Assembly: GCA_013298815.1 (NCBI GenBank)
Contig: JAAFJF010000011.1
Location: 1-64,000 of the forward strand
From: Polaromonas sp.
GTDB taxonomy: Bacteria; Pseudomonadota; Gammaproteobacteria; Burkholderiales; Burkholderiaceae_C
Reading direction: 5' to 3'
Length of the DNA stretch: 64,000 bases
Shown here: piece by piece, positions 52,654 through 60,887 of the stretch
Position numbering within the stretch: position 1 is the stretch's first letter
Layout of the letters: every line of letters starts with the position of its first letter
Program-made: the position numbers and the translations under genes
Notes under the pieces: generated by a model
The model's database searches: none
What the model was told of the DNA's origin: nothing
Seen by the model: only the letters and a program-made list of their open reading frames with translations

Positions 52654-54141
52654 ATGAGCCAAGTCACCAACACCGTCCGCTTCGTGCTCGACGGCAAAAT
52701 TGTAGAAGCCCAAGGCGCTAGACGCACCACCACCGTTTTAGACTATTTACGCGAGCAATTGCACCGCACAGGCACCAAAGAGGGTTGTGCTGAGGGGGAT
52801 TGTGGCGCTTGTGTCGTCTTGGTGGGTGAATTAAACGCTGCAGGAACAGGTGTGAACTATGTGCCCTCCAACAGCTGCATGCAGCTGCTGCCCTCTCTGG
52901 ACGGCAAATCCATCAAAACCGTAGAAAGTCTAAAACGCGCAGATGGCACTTTGCACCCGATTCAAGAATCCATGGCAACGTGTTTTGGCTCGCAATGCGG
53001 CTTTTGCACACCAGGCATTGTGATGAGTTTGACCGGTTTGGTGCAAACCAATACTTGCCCAAGCCGTACAGACATCAACGACTCCCTCAGCGGTAACCTC
53101 TGCCGCTGCACGGGCTACAAGCCCATCATCGACGCGACCTTGCAAGCCTGCACAGCCGCTCCCGAGCGTCTGAAAATTGAAGACAGCGCTGACATCGCTT
53201 TACTCAAAGACATCCGCCGCGCTGATGTGCCCATCTACAACTTGGACGGTGACATCGTTGTGCAACCCGTGGTGCGCACCCGCAAAGGTAACGAATTTGT
53301 CGCCCCCGCCACGGTGGCGGAAGTGGCTGACTATTTAGTTAGACACCCAAATTCAACACTGTTAGCCGGCAGCACTGAAATCGGACTACAGGTCAACAAG
53401 CAGTTCACCCGCCCGGAAAACATCGTCTATTTGGGCAACGTTGCCGAGCTGAAAACCATTACCTCCAAAGCTGGCATGTGGCACATTGGCGCAGCCGTTT
53501 CTTTGACAGAAGTGCAAAACTTGATCGGTGACGCTTACCCGGACTTCGCGGAAGTCTTGCGCCGCTTCGGTTCGCCACCGATACGTTCCACCGCCACGCT
53601 GGCTGGCAACATCGCCAACGGCTCGCCGATTGGTGACTCCATGCCGTGTTTACTGGCTCTGGGCGCAACGCTGACCTTGCGCCTTGGCGACAAAACCCGT
53701 CAAGTCGCTTTGGAAAACTTTTACACCGGCATGAAGAAAAACGTGCTGCAGGCCGGTGAATTCATCGAAGCCGTGCTGTTGCCGCAGCCCAAAGCGGGCA
53801 GCACTTTCCGCGCCCACAAAATCAGTAAGCGTTTTGACCAAGACATTTCAGCCACTGTTTGCGCATTGAGCTATGAGCTTGTTGGCGGTAAGTTCGCTAA
53901 CGTCAAATTAGCCTTCAACGGACTTGCGCCGTACCCATGCCGCGCTCCTAAATTAGAAGCAGTTTTGGCAGGAAATACGCCGGCTAGCGTCGAAAATGAG
54001 GTTCTGGATGCGGCTATTGCTGCCAGCTTCCCCGCCCGCGATGGTTTGCGCGCCACTTGGGCCTACCGCTCACTGGTTGCCCGCAATCTGGTCATGCAGT
54101 TTGTCGAAGAATCCACCGATCTGGTGAAGGAGGCTGTCTAA
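52654..54141 (+). CDS. xdhA: Xanthine dehydrogenase small subunit (2Fe-2S and FAD)
   Basis: Protein of 495 aa. The first [2Fe-2S] cluster has Cys45, 50, 53 and 75 (GCAEGDCGACVV, SNSCMQLLP). The second has Cys115, 118, 150 and 152 (CGFCTPGIVMS, NLCRCTGYKP). The FAD domain follows (LLAGSTEIGLQVNKQFTRP, FGSPPIRSTATLAGNIAN). It passes electrons from the Mo site to NAD. The ATG at 52654 has AAAGG upstream. Its stop overlaps the xdhB start by one base. Residues about 432-445 coincide with a possible repeat copy. Confidence 0.96.
   Translation: MSQVTNTVRFVLDGKIVEAQGARRTTTVLDYLREQLHRTGTKEGCAEGDCGACVVLVGELNAAGTGVNYVPSNSCMQLLPSLDGKSIKTVESLKRADGTLHPIQESMATCFGSQCGFCTPGIVMSLTGLVQTNTCPSRTDINDSLSGNLCRCTGYKPIIDATLQACTAAPERLKIEDSADIALLKDIRRADVPIYNLDGDIVVQPVVRTRKGNEFVAPATVAEVADYLVRHPNSTLLAGSTEIGLQVNKQFTRPENIVYLGNVAELKTITSKAGMWHIGAAVSLTEVQNLIGDAYPDFAEVLRRFGSPPIRSTATLAGNIANGSPIGDSMPCLLALGATLTLRLGDKTRQVALENFYTGMKKNVLQAGEFIEAVLLPQPKAGSTFRAHKISKRFDQDISATVCALSYELVGGKFANVKLAFNGLAPYPCRAPKLEAVLAGNTPASVENEVLDAAIAASFPARDGLRATWAYRSLVARNLVMQFVEESTDLVKEAV
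53948..53988 (-). repeat. Possible repeat copy 13, inside xdhA
   Basis: CTAAATTAGAAGCAGTTTTG, then GCAGGAAATACGCCGGCTAG. By hand it matches about 30 of 38 positions of the orientation-B consensus, including AAATACGCCGGCTAG exactly as in copy 2. The encoded LEAVLAGNTPAS is close to normal family sequence, so chance or conversion is possible. Confidence 0.45.
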
Positions 54142-56549
54142 TGAATGCACCTACAACCCTCAAAGAATTGATGCCCAACTTGGCTGATTCTGCAGCCCAA
54201 GGTACAGACGTCATCCACGAGTCCGCCCGTTTGCACGTTACCGGTGAAGCGGTTTACACCGACGACATCCCCGAGCTGCGTGGCACGCTGTACGCCGCGC
54301 TGATTTTGTCCCCCGTCGCCCATGGCGAGTTGATTGGCGAAGGCATTGACCGCGCCGCTATTTTGGCCGAGCACGGTGTGGTGGCCGTCTATACAGCCAG
54401 CGATATCCCCGGCGAAAACAACTGCGGTCCTATCATCCATGATGACCCGTTTTTAGCCACCGGCAAGGTTGAGTTTTTGGGCCAAGCCGTTGCCGTGGTC
54501 GTAGCGCGGGACATGCTCTACGCCCGTGAAGCGGCCAAAAAAGCAGTGGTCAATGTGAAAGAACTCCCTGCGATTTTGACGATTGACGAGGCCATGGCTG
54601 CCAAAAGCTTCGTCATGCCCCCCAAAGGCATCACACGCGGTACGCCGGCTGAGGCTATCAAAAACGCCCCGCACAACATCAAAGGCCAAACCACCTGCGG
54701 CCAGCAGGAACAGTTTTACCTGGAAGGGCAGATCACCTATGCCGTGCCGCGTGAAGATGGTCAGTTGACACTTTACGTATCAACCCAGCACCCAGACGGC
54801 AACCAGCGCGAGGCTGCGGCCGCGTTGAACCTGACCACCAACGACGTGGAAGTGATCTGCCGGCGCATGGGCGGCGGCTTTGGCGGCAAAGAGGGCAATG
54901 CCAGCATCTTCTCGCAAAGTGCAGCATTGGCGGCCTTCAAGCTGCAAAAGCCGGTCAAACTGCGCGTCAACCGGGATGACGACATGATGATCACCGGCAA
55001 ACGGCACGATTTCCGTATCGACTACGAAGCCGGTTTTGACGACGAAGGACGCATTTTGGGCATCGACGTCACGCTGGCATCCCGCTGCGGTTATAGCACC
55101 GATTATTCCGGCCCCGTCAACGACCGCGCCGTGCTGCACATCGACAACTGCTACTACCTGCCTAACCTGTCCATCATCAGCCACCGTTGCAAAACCAATA
55201 TGCAAAGCGCGACAGCGTTTCGCGGCTTTGGCGGCCCGCAGGGCATGTTTGGCATTGAGACAGTCATCGAGCAGATTGCCCGAAAAATAGGCAAAGACCC
55301 ACTTGAAGTCCGCAAAGTCAATTTGTACCAAGAGCCAGCCGTTTCTGGCAATCCAGCCACACTGACGACCCAATACGGCCAAGACATTGAAGACTGGATT
55401 GGCGACAAGGTGATGGCGCAGGTGGAGGCTGAATCTGACTACAGCCAGCGCAGAATAAGTGTTGATAGCTACAATAAAACGAGCAAATACAAGAAAAAAG
55501 GCATCGCCTTGGTGCCGCTCAAATTCGGCATCAGCTTCACCGCCACCATGTTGAACCAGGGCGGCGCGCTGCTCAATATCTATATGGATGGCTCGGTCAG
55601 CGTCAACCACGGCGGCATTGAAATGGGGCAGGGCCTGAACACCAAAATCGCGCAAATCGCGGCAGATGGTTTGGGCATTCCCGTCAACTTCATCCGCGTG
55701 ACTGGCACCGACACCCAAAAAGTGCCGAACGCCTCGGCCACAGCCGCCTCCAGCGGTGCGGACATCAATGGCGCTGCGGTCAACAACGCCTGCGACCAGA
55801 TGCGGGTGCGCTTGGCTGCGGTCGCCGCGCGTATGCTGAACTGTACGCCGGAAACTATTAAATTTGTAGCTGGTCAGGCAGTAAACACGCTGGCTACAGC
55901 TCAAAATAGCACTAAAAACAGTGTTTCATGGCAAGAAGTCGTCAAACAAGCCTGGCTGGACCGCGTCGGCCTGTCGGTGACCGGTTTTTACATGACACCA
56001 GACATCAAATACGACTTCATGACCCTGCAGGGCAAGGCGTTTTACTACTTCTGCTACGGCGCAGCGGTGACGGAAGTCGAAATCGACACCCGCACGGGAG
56101 AGTGGTGGCTGCAAAAGGTCGACATCGTGCATGACGCTGGCAAATCCATCAACCCTGCGATTGATTTAGGGCAGATTGAGGGCGCGTACGTGCAGGGCAT
56201 GGGTTGGCTGACGATGGAAGAGTGCATCTGGGACATGAAAACCAAGGCCAACGGTATGCGCAGCGGTAAGCTGCTGACCCACGGACCAAGCACCTACAAA
56301 ATCCCGGTGGCCAGCGACGTGCCTGAGCACTTCAAGGTTAGCCTGTTTGATGGCCAAAACATCAAACCCACGCCCTTCAAGAGCAAAGCTGTAGGCGAGC
56401 CGCCGTTGATGTTGGCTTTGAGCGCGTATTTTGCGATTCGTGATGCTGTGAGCGCCTCGGCAGGCCACAAAGTGCCAGTTTTCATGGACGCACCCGCCAC
56501 GCCAGAGCGAATTTTGATGGCTTGTGAAGCGTTAAAAAAAGCTAAATAA
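54141..56549 (+). CDS. xdhB: Xanthine dehydrogenase molybdenum-binding subunit, with a repeat-derived segment
   Basis: Protein of 802 aa holding the molybdopterin cofactor and hydroxylating hypoxanthine and xanthine. MGGGFGGKEGN, TAFRGFGGPQGMFGIE and the C-terminal Glu in KAVGEPPLMLAL are the canonical active-site elements. Residues about 571-588 (TIKFVAGQAVNTLATAQN) are encoded by an in-frame copy of the dispersed repeat and are followed by the normal VSWQEVVKQAWLDRVGLS. The start overlaps the xdhA stop (TAATG). The rest aligns with intact XdhB proteins, so the segment appears tolerated. Confidence 0.96.
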   Translation: MNAPTTLKELMPNLADSAAQGTDVIHESARLHVTGEAVYTDDIPELRGTLYAALILSPVAHGELIGEGIDRAAILAEHGVVAVYTASDIPGENNCGPIIHDDPFLATGKVEFLGQAVAVVVARDMLYAREAAKKAVVNVKELPAILTIDEAMAAKSFVMPPKGITRGTPAEAIKNAPHNIKGQTTCGQQEQFYLEGQITYAVPREDGQLTLYVSTQHPDGNQREAAAALNLTTNDVEVICRRMGGGFGGKEGNASIFSQSAALAAFKLQKPVKLRVNRDDDMMITGKRHDFRIDYEAGFDDEGRILGIDVTLASRCGYSTDYSGPVNDRAVLHIDNCYYLPNLSIISHRCKTNMQSATAFRGFGGPQGMFGIETVIEQIARKIGKDPLEVRKVNLYQEPAVSGNPATLTTQYGQDIEDWIGDKVMAQVEAESDYSQRRISVDSYNKTSKYKKKGIALVPLKFGISFTATMLNQGGALLNIYMDGSVSVNHGGIEMGQGLNTKIAQIAADGLGIPVNFIRVTGTDTQKVPNASATAASSGADINGAAVNNACDQMRVRLAAVAARMLNCTPETIKFVAGQAVNTLATAQNSTKNSVSWQEVVKQAWLDRVGLSVTGFYMTPDIKYDFMTLQGKAFYYFCYGAAVTEVEIDTRTGEWWLQKVDIVHDAGKSINPAIDLGQIEGAYVQGMGWLTMEECIWDMKTKANGMRSGKLLTHGPSTYKIPVASDVPEHFKVSLFDGQNIKPTPFKSKAVGEPPLMLALSAYFAIRDAVSASAGHKVPVFMDAPATPERILMACEALKKAK
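55853..55905 (-). repeat. Dispersed palindromic repeat, copy 14, inside xdhB
   Basis: ACTATTAAATTTGTAGCTGG, then TCAGGCAGTAAACACG, then CTGGCTACAGCTCAAAAT. It is read in frame. The TAG that would interrupt this frame in the intergenic form is CAG here. Confidence 0.87.
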
Positions 56550-56569
56550 ACAGGTTAAGTCGATATTCT

Positions 56570-57433
56570 GTGGATTTCACGGCTGAATTTCAGCAACTTT
56601 TAGCCCATGAAGACGCGGTAGTCGTCAGCATCGCTTCCACCCAAGGCTCCGTCCCACGCGAGGCGGGGACGTGGATAGCGGTGTTTGCCACAAAACAAGT
56701 CGGCACGATAGGCGGCGGGCATGTCGAATTTGAAGCCATCACCGAAGCTAGAGCGCTTTTAAAAGCTAAAGAATCAGTCAAACCGACGACAAAACGCTAC
56801 GTTTTAGGCCCCAGCCTAGGACAATGCTGTGGCGGTGTGATGACTTTGCACTATGAAAAATATAGCTGCTCAGGCAGTAAAAACGCTGGCTACAGCTCTA
56901 AAATTCCCTTAAATTCGGCATTTGATGCAATTTTGGCGATCAAACCACAATTTCAGCGCCAAAACGTCGCCCTGTTCGGCGGCGGCCACGTCGGTAAAGC
57001 CATCGTCCACATCCTAAGCACCCTGCCCATGCAGGTGATGTGGATAGATAGCCGCGATGAAATCTTCCCAGAGGAGCTGGCGAGTAACGTCATTTGCGAA
57101 CATTCCGATCCCGTTCAGGCAGCAGTGAATGACTTGGCGGCAAACAGCCACGTCCTCATCATGAGCTTCAGCCACGCCGAAGACCTGGACATCGTCGCCG
57201 CCTGCCTGCTGCGGCAGCGCGAGAGGGGGGATTTACCGTTTATCGGCCTCATTGGCAGCAAAACCAAGTGGGCGACATTTAGGCATCGGCTGGAAGACCG
57301 TGGATTTTCAGAGGCTGAACTGGCGCACGTCACCTGCCCGATTGGGGTGGATGGCGTTGTAGGCAAAGAGCCGCAGGCAATTGCGGTCGGGGTGGCGGCG
57401 CAGTTGTTACAGTTACGTCGAACTACGCCTTAA
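56570..57433 (+). CDS. xdhC: XdhC-type accessory protein for molybdenum cofactor insertion
   Basis: Protein of 287 aa that binds sulfurated molybdenum cofactor and helps insert it in XdhB. The N-terminal domain has the family motif TQGSVPREAGTWIAV and GTIGGGHVEFEA, then LGQCCGGVM with paired Cys. The Rossmann-like C-terminal domain opens VALFGGGHVGKAIVHIL. Residues about 95-110 between the domains (YEKYSCSGSKNAGYSS) come from an in-frame repeat copy. The GTG start at 56570 is used; it has a weak ribosome site and no closer ATG. Confidence 0.93.
   Translation: MDFTAEFQQLLAHEDAVVVSIASTQGSVPREAGTWIAVFATKQVGTIGGGHVEFEAITEARALLKAKESVKPTTKRYVLGPSLGQCCGGVMTLHYEKYSCSGSKNAGYSSKIPLNSAFDAILAIKPQFQRQNVALFGGGHVGKAIVHILSTLPMQVMWIDSRDEIFPEELASNVICEHSDPVQAAVNDLAANSHVLIMSFSHAEDLDIVAACLLRQRERGDLPFIGLIGSKTKWATFRHRLEDRGFSEAELAHVTCPIGVDGVVGKEPQAIAVGVAAQLLQLRRTTP
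56852..56900 (-). repeat. Dispersed palindromic repeat, copy 15, inside xdhC
   Basis: CTATGAAAAATATAG hairpin, then CTGCTCAGGCAGTAAAAACG, then CTGGCTACAGCTCTAAAA. It is in frame, in a different frame from the xdhB copy, and shares CTGGCTACAGCTC with it. Confidence 0.9.
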
Positions 57434-57469
57434 ATTGATCAATTTACGCAAATTTCAATCATAAATACA

Positions 57470-57517
57470 CCGATAGCCGTTGCTTTTACTGCCTGATAAG
57501 CTACTATTTTTGTAGCA
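57470..57517 (+). repeat. Dispersed palindromic repeat, copy 16, forming the end of proQ
   Basis: ATAGCCGTTGCTTTTACTGC, CTGATAAGCTACTATTTTTG, TAGCA. The hairpin arm encodes the last codons and the TAG stop of the minus-strand ProQ-like gene (57504-57506), and the stem followed by T-rich sequence may also terminate transcription. Confidence 0.8.
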
Positions 57518-58232
57518 TTTTTTCAACATCAGCCAGATCCAAACCGTACATTTCTGCAAATTCAGCTGTCTTTTTGCCGCTGCCTTCAAACGCACGTTTC
57601 AGGGCGGTCTGTTTGGCTTGTTTAGCGTCGTGCTCGGCTAGGGCTTCCTCTAAAAGCGCCGTGGCTTCGGCATCGGCGTTTTGCACACGCAGTTGGTAGT
57701 CTTGGCGGCTCAGGCCTGATGCGACGAAGGCGGCGATGAGCTGTTTACGAAAAATCGGGCGTAGGTTCAGCTTGGTGCGGGCTTTGGCATTGCTGATGAC
57801 GCGGCGGCGGAAGAGTTCCAAAAGGGCTAGGTACACGTGCTCTGGGGAGACGTCCTCAACCGCGTTGCCCTGCAAATCATGGCGTTTGTTGCCGTCGGCC
57901 ACGCATTGCAGGTAACGGGTGGAGCGTGCGTGGAAGCCTAGCGCAGCTTTGAGGCTGTCTTTTTTGAAGTCCTCTGGGTGCGCGGCCATCAAATCTTGAT
58001 AGGTACCCAGTTTGAGTGGCAAAAACGAGCTGCCGAACAGGTGCGGATAGAGCTCAAACAGTTTTTGTAGGACCGGTTGAACGTCGATTTTCGGCTTTTC
58101 TGATTTAACCGGTTTTTGCTTGTCAGCTGGATGAATCAATTCAGTCGACTCTGCCTTCACGACTGTTTCGTTAGAAATAGTCTCTGCGGATTCATTAGTT
58201 TCAACGATATCAGTGATTTCATTAGTAGTCAT
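57504..58232 (-). CDS. proQ: ProQ/FinO-domain RNA-binding protein
   Basis: RNA chaperone of 242 aa. An acidic/Thr-rich N-terminal tail of about 50 aa precedes the FinO fold: VLQKLFELYPHLFGSSFLPL, LKLGTYQDLMAAH, LGFHARSTRYLQCVADGNKR and VYLALLELFRRR. The C-terminal part is helical. FinO-domain proteins bind structured RNA and sRNA 3' ends. The gene is flanked by two repeat copies in opposite orientations, one giving its stop codon and one 21 bp upstream of its start. It stands between xdhC (convergent) and hemL (same strand). Confidence 0.93.
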   Translation of the reverse strand: MTTNEITDIVETNESAETISNETVVKAESTELIHPADKQKPVKSEKPKIDVQPVLQKLFELYPHLFGSSFLPLKLGTYQDLMAAHPEDFKKDSLKAALGFHARSTRYLQCVADGNKRHDLQGNAVEDVSPEHVYLALLELFRRRVISNAKARTKLNLRPIFRKQLIAAFVASGLSRQDYQLRVQNADAEATALLEEALAEHDAKQAKQTALKRAFEGSGKKTAEFAEMYGLDLADVEKMLQK

Positions 58233-58252
58233 AAAAGTGTGCAGCAGTAATT

Positions 58253-58300
58253 TGCTATAAAAAGAATAGCTATTCAGGCAGTAAATACGCTGGCTAAAGG
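58253..58300 (-). repeat. Dispersed palindromic repeat, copy 17 (orientation B), in the proQ leader
   Basis: GCTATAAAAAGAATAGCTAT, then TCAGGCAGTAAATACG and CTGGCTAAAGG. It lies in the region between hemL and proQ, just before the proQ start. Confidence 0.88.
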
Positions 58301-58354
58301 CATATTTACTATGTAAAAGTGAGTGAAAATGGGGAAATAAGACTTTTTTAGCTT

Positions 58355-59665
58355 TTACAGAGATGCAAACACCTCTTTGGCTGCTTCAATTGTTTGAGCA
58401 ATGTCATTATCGCTGTGCGCGGCACTGACGAAGCCCGCTTCGTACAACGCGGGTGCAATGTATACCCCGCGGTCTAGCAAGCCGTGAAAGAGCTTGTTGA
58501 AGCGTGGGCTGTCGGTGGTCATCACTTTGGCGTAGTTTTGCGGTAGCTCGTTCATCAAGAAAAAGCCAAACATGCCGCCTTGGCTGTCGCCGCAGAAGGG
58601 CACGCCAGCGGATTGCGCCGCTTGGGTCAGGCCTGTGACTAAATGTTGTGTTTTTCGACCGAGTTCTTCAAAGAAGCCGGGTTTTTGAATCTCTCTCAAT
58701 GTCGCCAAGCCACACGCAGTGGCCACAGGGTTACCAGACAACGTACCAGCCTGATAAACCCCGCCCAACGGCGCTAGGTGCTCCATGATGGCGCGAGAAG
58801 CGCCAAACGCCGCCAGCGGCATGCCGCCACCGATGACTTTGCCCATCACGGTGATGTCGGGCTTGATACCCAAAACCGCCTGAGCGCTGCCCAAGGCGAC
58901 GCGAAAGCCGGACATGACCTCGTCAAACACCAGCAAAGCACCATGTTCCGTGCAAAGTTCGCGGCAACGGGTCGCAAAAGCGTGGCTGGCGCGGACAAAG
59001 TTCATGTTGCCGGCGATTGGTTCTATCATCACACAGGCCAGTTCTTTGCCGTGCAGGGCAAAGGCTTCTTCCAGCTGGGGGATGTTGTTGAACTCTAAAA
59101 CGAGGGTGTCTTTGACTACGTCAGCCGGCACGCCCGAGCTGGTGGGGTGGCCAAAGGTGGCGAGACCTGAGCCGGCTTTGACCAAGAGCGCGTCGGCGTG
59201 ACCGTGGTAACAGCCTTCAAATTTGATGAATTTGACGCGTCCAGTCGCACCGCGCGCCAATCGAATCGCACTCATTGCAGCTTCAGTGCCTGAGCTCACG
59301 AGGCGCACCATTTCGACGGAGGGTACGATTTTAATAATTTCTTCAGCTAATTCAACCTCTCGTTCCGTGGGTGCACCAAAAGAAAATCCATCCAAAGCGG
59401 CTTTTTGGACTGCTTCTAGTACAGCAGGGTGGCCGTGCCCTAAAATCATGGGCCCCCAAGAACCGATGTAATCAAGGTACTGCCTGCCGTTAGCGTCCCA
59501 AAAATAGGCACCTTGGGCACGTTGCACAAAGCGCGGCGTGCCTCCAACGGCCTTGAATGCACGAACAGGGGAGTTCACGCCGCCGGGGATGCTTCGCTTG
59601 GCACGCTCAAACAAGGCGAGGTTCTTATCCTGCTCAGGATTTTGTAAGTTAAAAGTTATATTCAT
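58355..59665 (-). CDS. hemL: Glutamate-1-semialdehyde 2,1-aminomutase
   Basis: PLP enzyme of 436 aa making 5-aminolevulinate in the C5 heme pathway. It opens with [60 protein letters not shown] and the Schiff-base Lys segment [16 protein letters not shown] are all present. It is transcribed away from the rubredoxin and pil genes, as in other betaproteobacteria. Confidence 0.97.
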   Translation of the reverse strand: MNITFNLQNPEQDKNLALFERAKRSIPGGVNSPVRAFKAVGGTPRFVQRAQGAYFWDANGRQYLDYIGSWGPMILGHGHPAVLEAVQKAALDGFSFGAPTEREVELAEEIIKIVPSVEMVRLVSSGTEAAMSAIRLARGATGRVKFIKFEGCYHGHADALLVKAGSGLATFGHPTSSGVPADVVKDTLVLEFNNIPQLEEAFALHGKELACVMIEPIAGNMNFVRASHAFATRCRELCTEHGALLVFDEVMSGFRVALGSAQAVLGIKPDITVMGKVIGGGMPLAAFGASRAIMEHLAPLGGVYQAGTLSGNPVATACGLATLREIQKPGFFEELGRKTQHLVTGLTQAAQSAGVPFCGDSQGGMFGFFLMNELPQNYAKVMTTDSPRFNKLFHGLLDRGVYIAPALYEAGFVSAAHSDNDIAQTIEAAKEVFASL

Positions 59666-59851
59666 AAAAAGAAACCAAGGTCAAAGAGTTGAATACGCAT
59701 GTACTAATACTGGAATACCCGTAAACCTGAGGCTAATAAGTGTGTTTCAGTCGAAAATATGTCGGATTAACCCGACAGGCAAATGTTAGAAAGTGTAATT
59801 CGGGGGATTGCTGTCCTACAATGGTTCAATTCTAATCTTTGTAAGAAGGCG

Positions 59852-60034
59852 ATGTTGGCGGTGACTGATTCTAAAACTTGGCTGTGTTTAATCTGTGGTT
59901 GGTTGTATGAAGAGAAGCTAGGCCTGCCAGACGAAGGCATCCCCGCTGGTACACCTTGGGCTCAAGTGCCTATGAATTGGACTTGCCCTGAGTGCGGCGC
60001 ACGCAAGGAAGACTTTGAAATGGTTGAAATTTAA
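59852..60034 (+). CDS. Rubredoxin
   Basis: Small electron carrier of 60 aa with one Fe(Cys)4 site. The two Cys pairs are LCLICGWLYEE and WTCPECGARKEDFE, with the conserved aromatic residues in GLPDEGIPAGTPW. The ATG at 59852 is chosen over an upstream TTG whose extension is not rubredoxin-like. It lies between hemL and pilG, 19 bp before pilG, a common betaproteobacterial arrangement whose functional reason is not established. Confidence 0.95.
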   Translation: MLAVTDSKTWLCLICGWLYEEKLGLPDEGIPAGTPWAQVPMNWTCPECGARKEDFEMVEI

Positions 60035-60053
60035 GCGAATCTTGGAGAAAACT

Positions 60054-60446
60054 ATGGCTACAGCGGGTTCTGCATTGAAAATTTTAGTGATTGACGACAG
60101 CAATACGGTGCGTCAAAGCGCTGAAATGTTCTTGCGCCAAGGCGGTCACGAAGTGTTTTTGGCTGAGGATGGCTTTGATGCATTGTCAAAAGTTAACGAT
60201 CATCAACCTGATATGATTTTCTGTGACATTTTGATGCCTCGCCTCGACGGCTATCAAACTTGCGCGATTATCAAACGAAATCCTAATTTTGAGAGCATTC
60301 CAATTGTGATGCTGTCTTCTAAAGATGGTGTTTTCGACAAAGCACGTGGCCGAATGGTTGGTGCGCAACAATACCTTACTAAGCCTTTTGTCAAAGACGC
60401 TCTGTTGCAATCTGTGCAACATTTTGCAGGCTTAAAAGCTGTTTGA
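60054..60446 (+). CDS. pilG: Twitching-motility response regulator PilG
   Basis: Single-domain CheY-like receiver of 130 aa. The acidic pocket IDDSN, phospho-acceptor Asp58 (FCDILMPRLDG), SSKDGVF and the conserved Lys in YLTKPF are intact. It has no output domain, so it acts by protein contact on type IV pilus extension. The ATG at 60054 follows GGAG; an earlier in-frame ATG at 60015 would overlap rubredoxin. Confidence 0.94.
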   Translation: MATAGSALKILVIDDSNTVRQSAEMFLRQGGHEVFLAEDGFDALSKVNDHQPDMIFCDILMPRLDGYQTCAIIKRNPNFESIPIVMLSSKDGVFDKARGRMVGAQQYLTKPFVKDALLQSVQHFAGLKAV

Positions 60447-60508
60447 GCCTGGTTTTGTCAGTGTCATGACAAGTTGCTGTTAACTTTTAAAAATTAAAGA
60501 GAATTAAA

Positions 60509-60874
60509 ATGGCTATTCATAAAGTCCTCGTGGTTGATGATTCCAAAACAGAATTGATGTTCATTTCTGATTTGCTGCAAAAAAATGGTTTCGAAGTTGC
60601 AACGGCAGATGGCGGTGACCAAGCCATGCAATGTCTGGCTGCGCAAGTACCGGATTTGATTTTGATGGATGTTGTCATGCCTGGAAAAAACGGTTTCCAG
60701 CTGGCCCGATCTATCAATCGTGACCCTTTGTATGCCAATGTGCCAATTATCTTTTGCAGCAGCAAAGACCAAGAAACAGATAAATTGTGGGGTATGCGTC
60801 AAGGCGCGAAAGACTATATTACTAAGCCATTTGATTCTGATGAACTGATTGCAAAAATCAGAGCGCAAGGATAA
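60509..60874 (+). CDS. pilH: Twitching-motility response regulator PilH
   Basis: CheY-like receiver of 121 aa, second in the cluster. VVDDSKTE, Asp54 in LMDVVMPGKNG, CSSKDQETD and ITKPFD are the receiver landmarks. In Pseudomonas PilG and PilH act on pilus extension and retraction respectively. It is encoded 62 bp after pilG and 13 bp before pilI. Confidence 0.94.
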   Translation: MAIHKVLVVDDSKTELMFISDLLQKNGFEVATADGGDQAMQCLAAQVPDLILMDVVMPGKNGFQLARSINRDPLYANVPIIFCSSKDQETDKLWGMRQGAKDYITKPFDSDELIAKIRAQG

Positions 60875-60887
60875 ATGACTTTTAACT

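Noticed and set aside
54780-55904. Long minus-strand open frame (374 aa) opposite xdhB
   Set aside because: It is a mirror of a GC-rich conserved coding region, has low-complexity His/Arg/Val-rich composition and no recognisable domain, while the plus strand encodes the canonical XdhB motifs.
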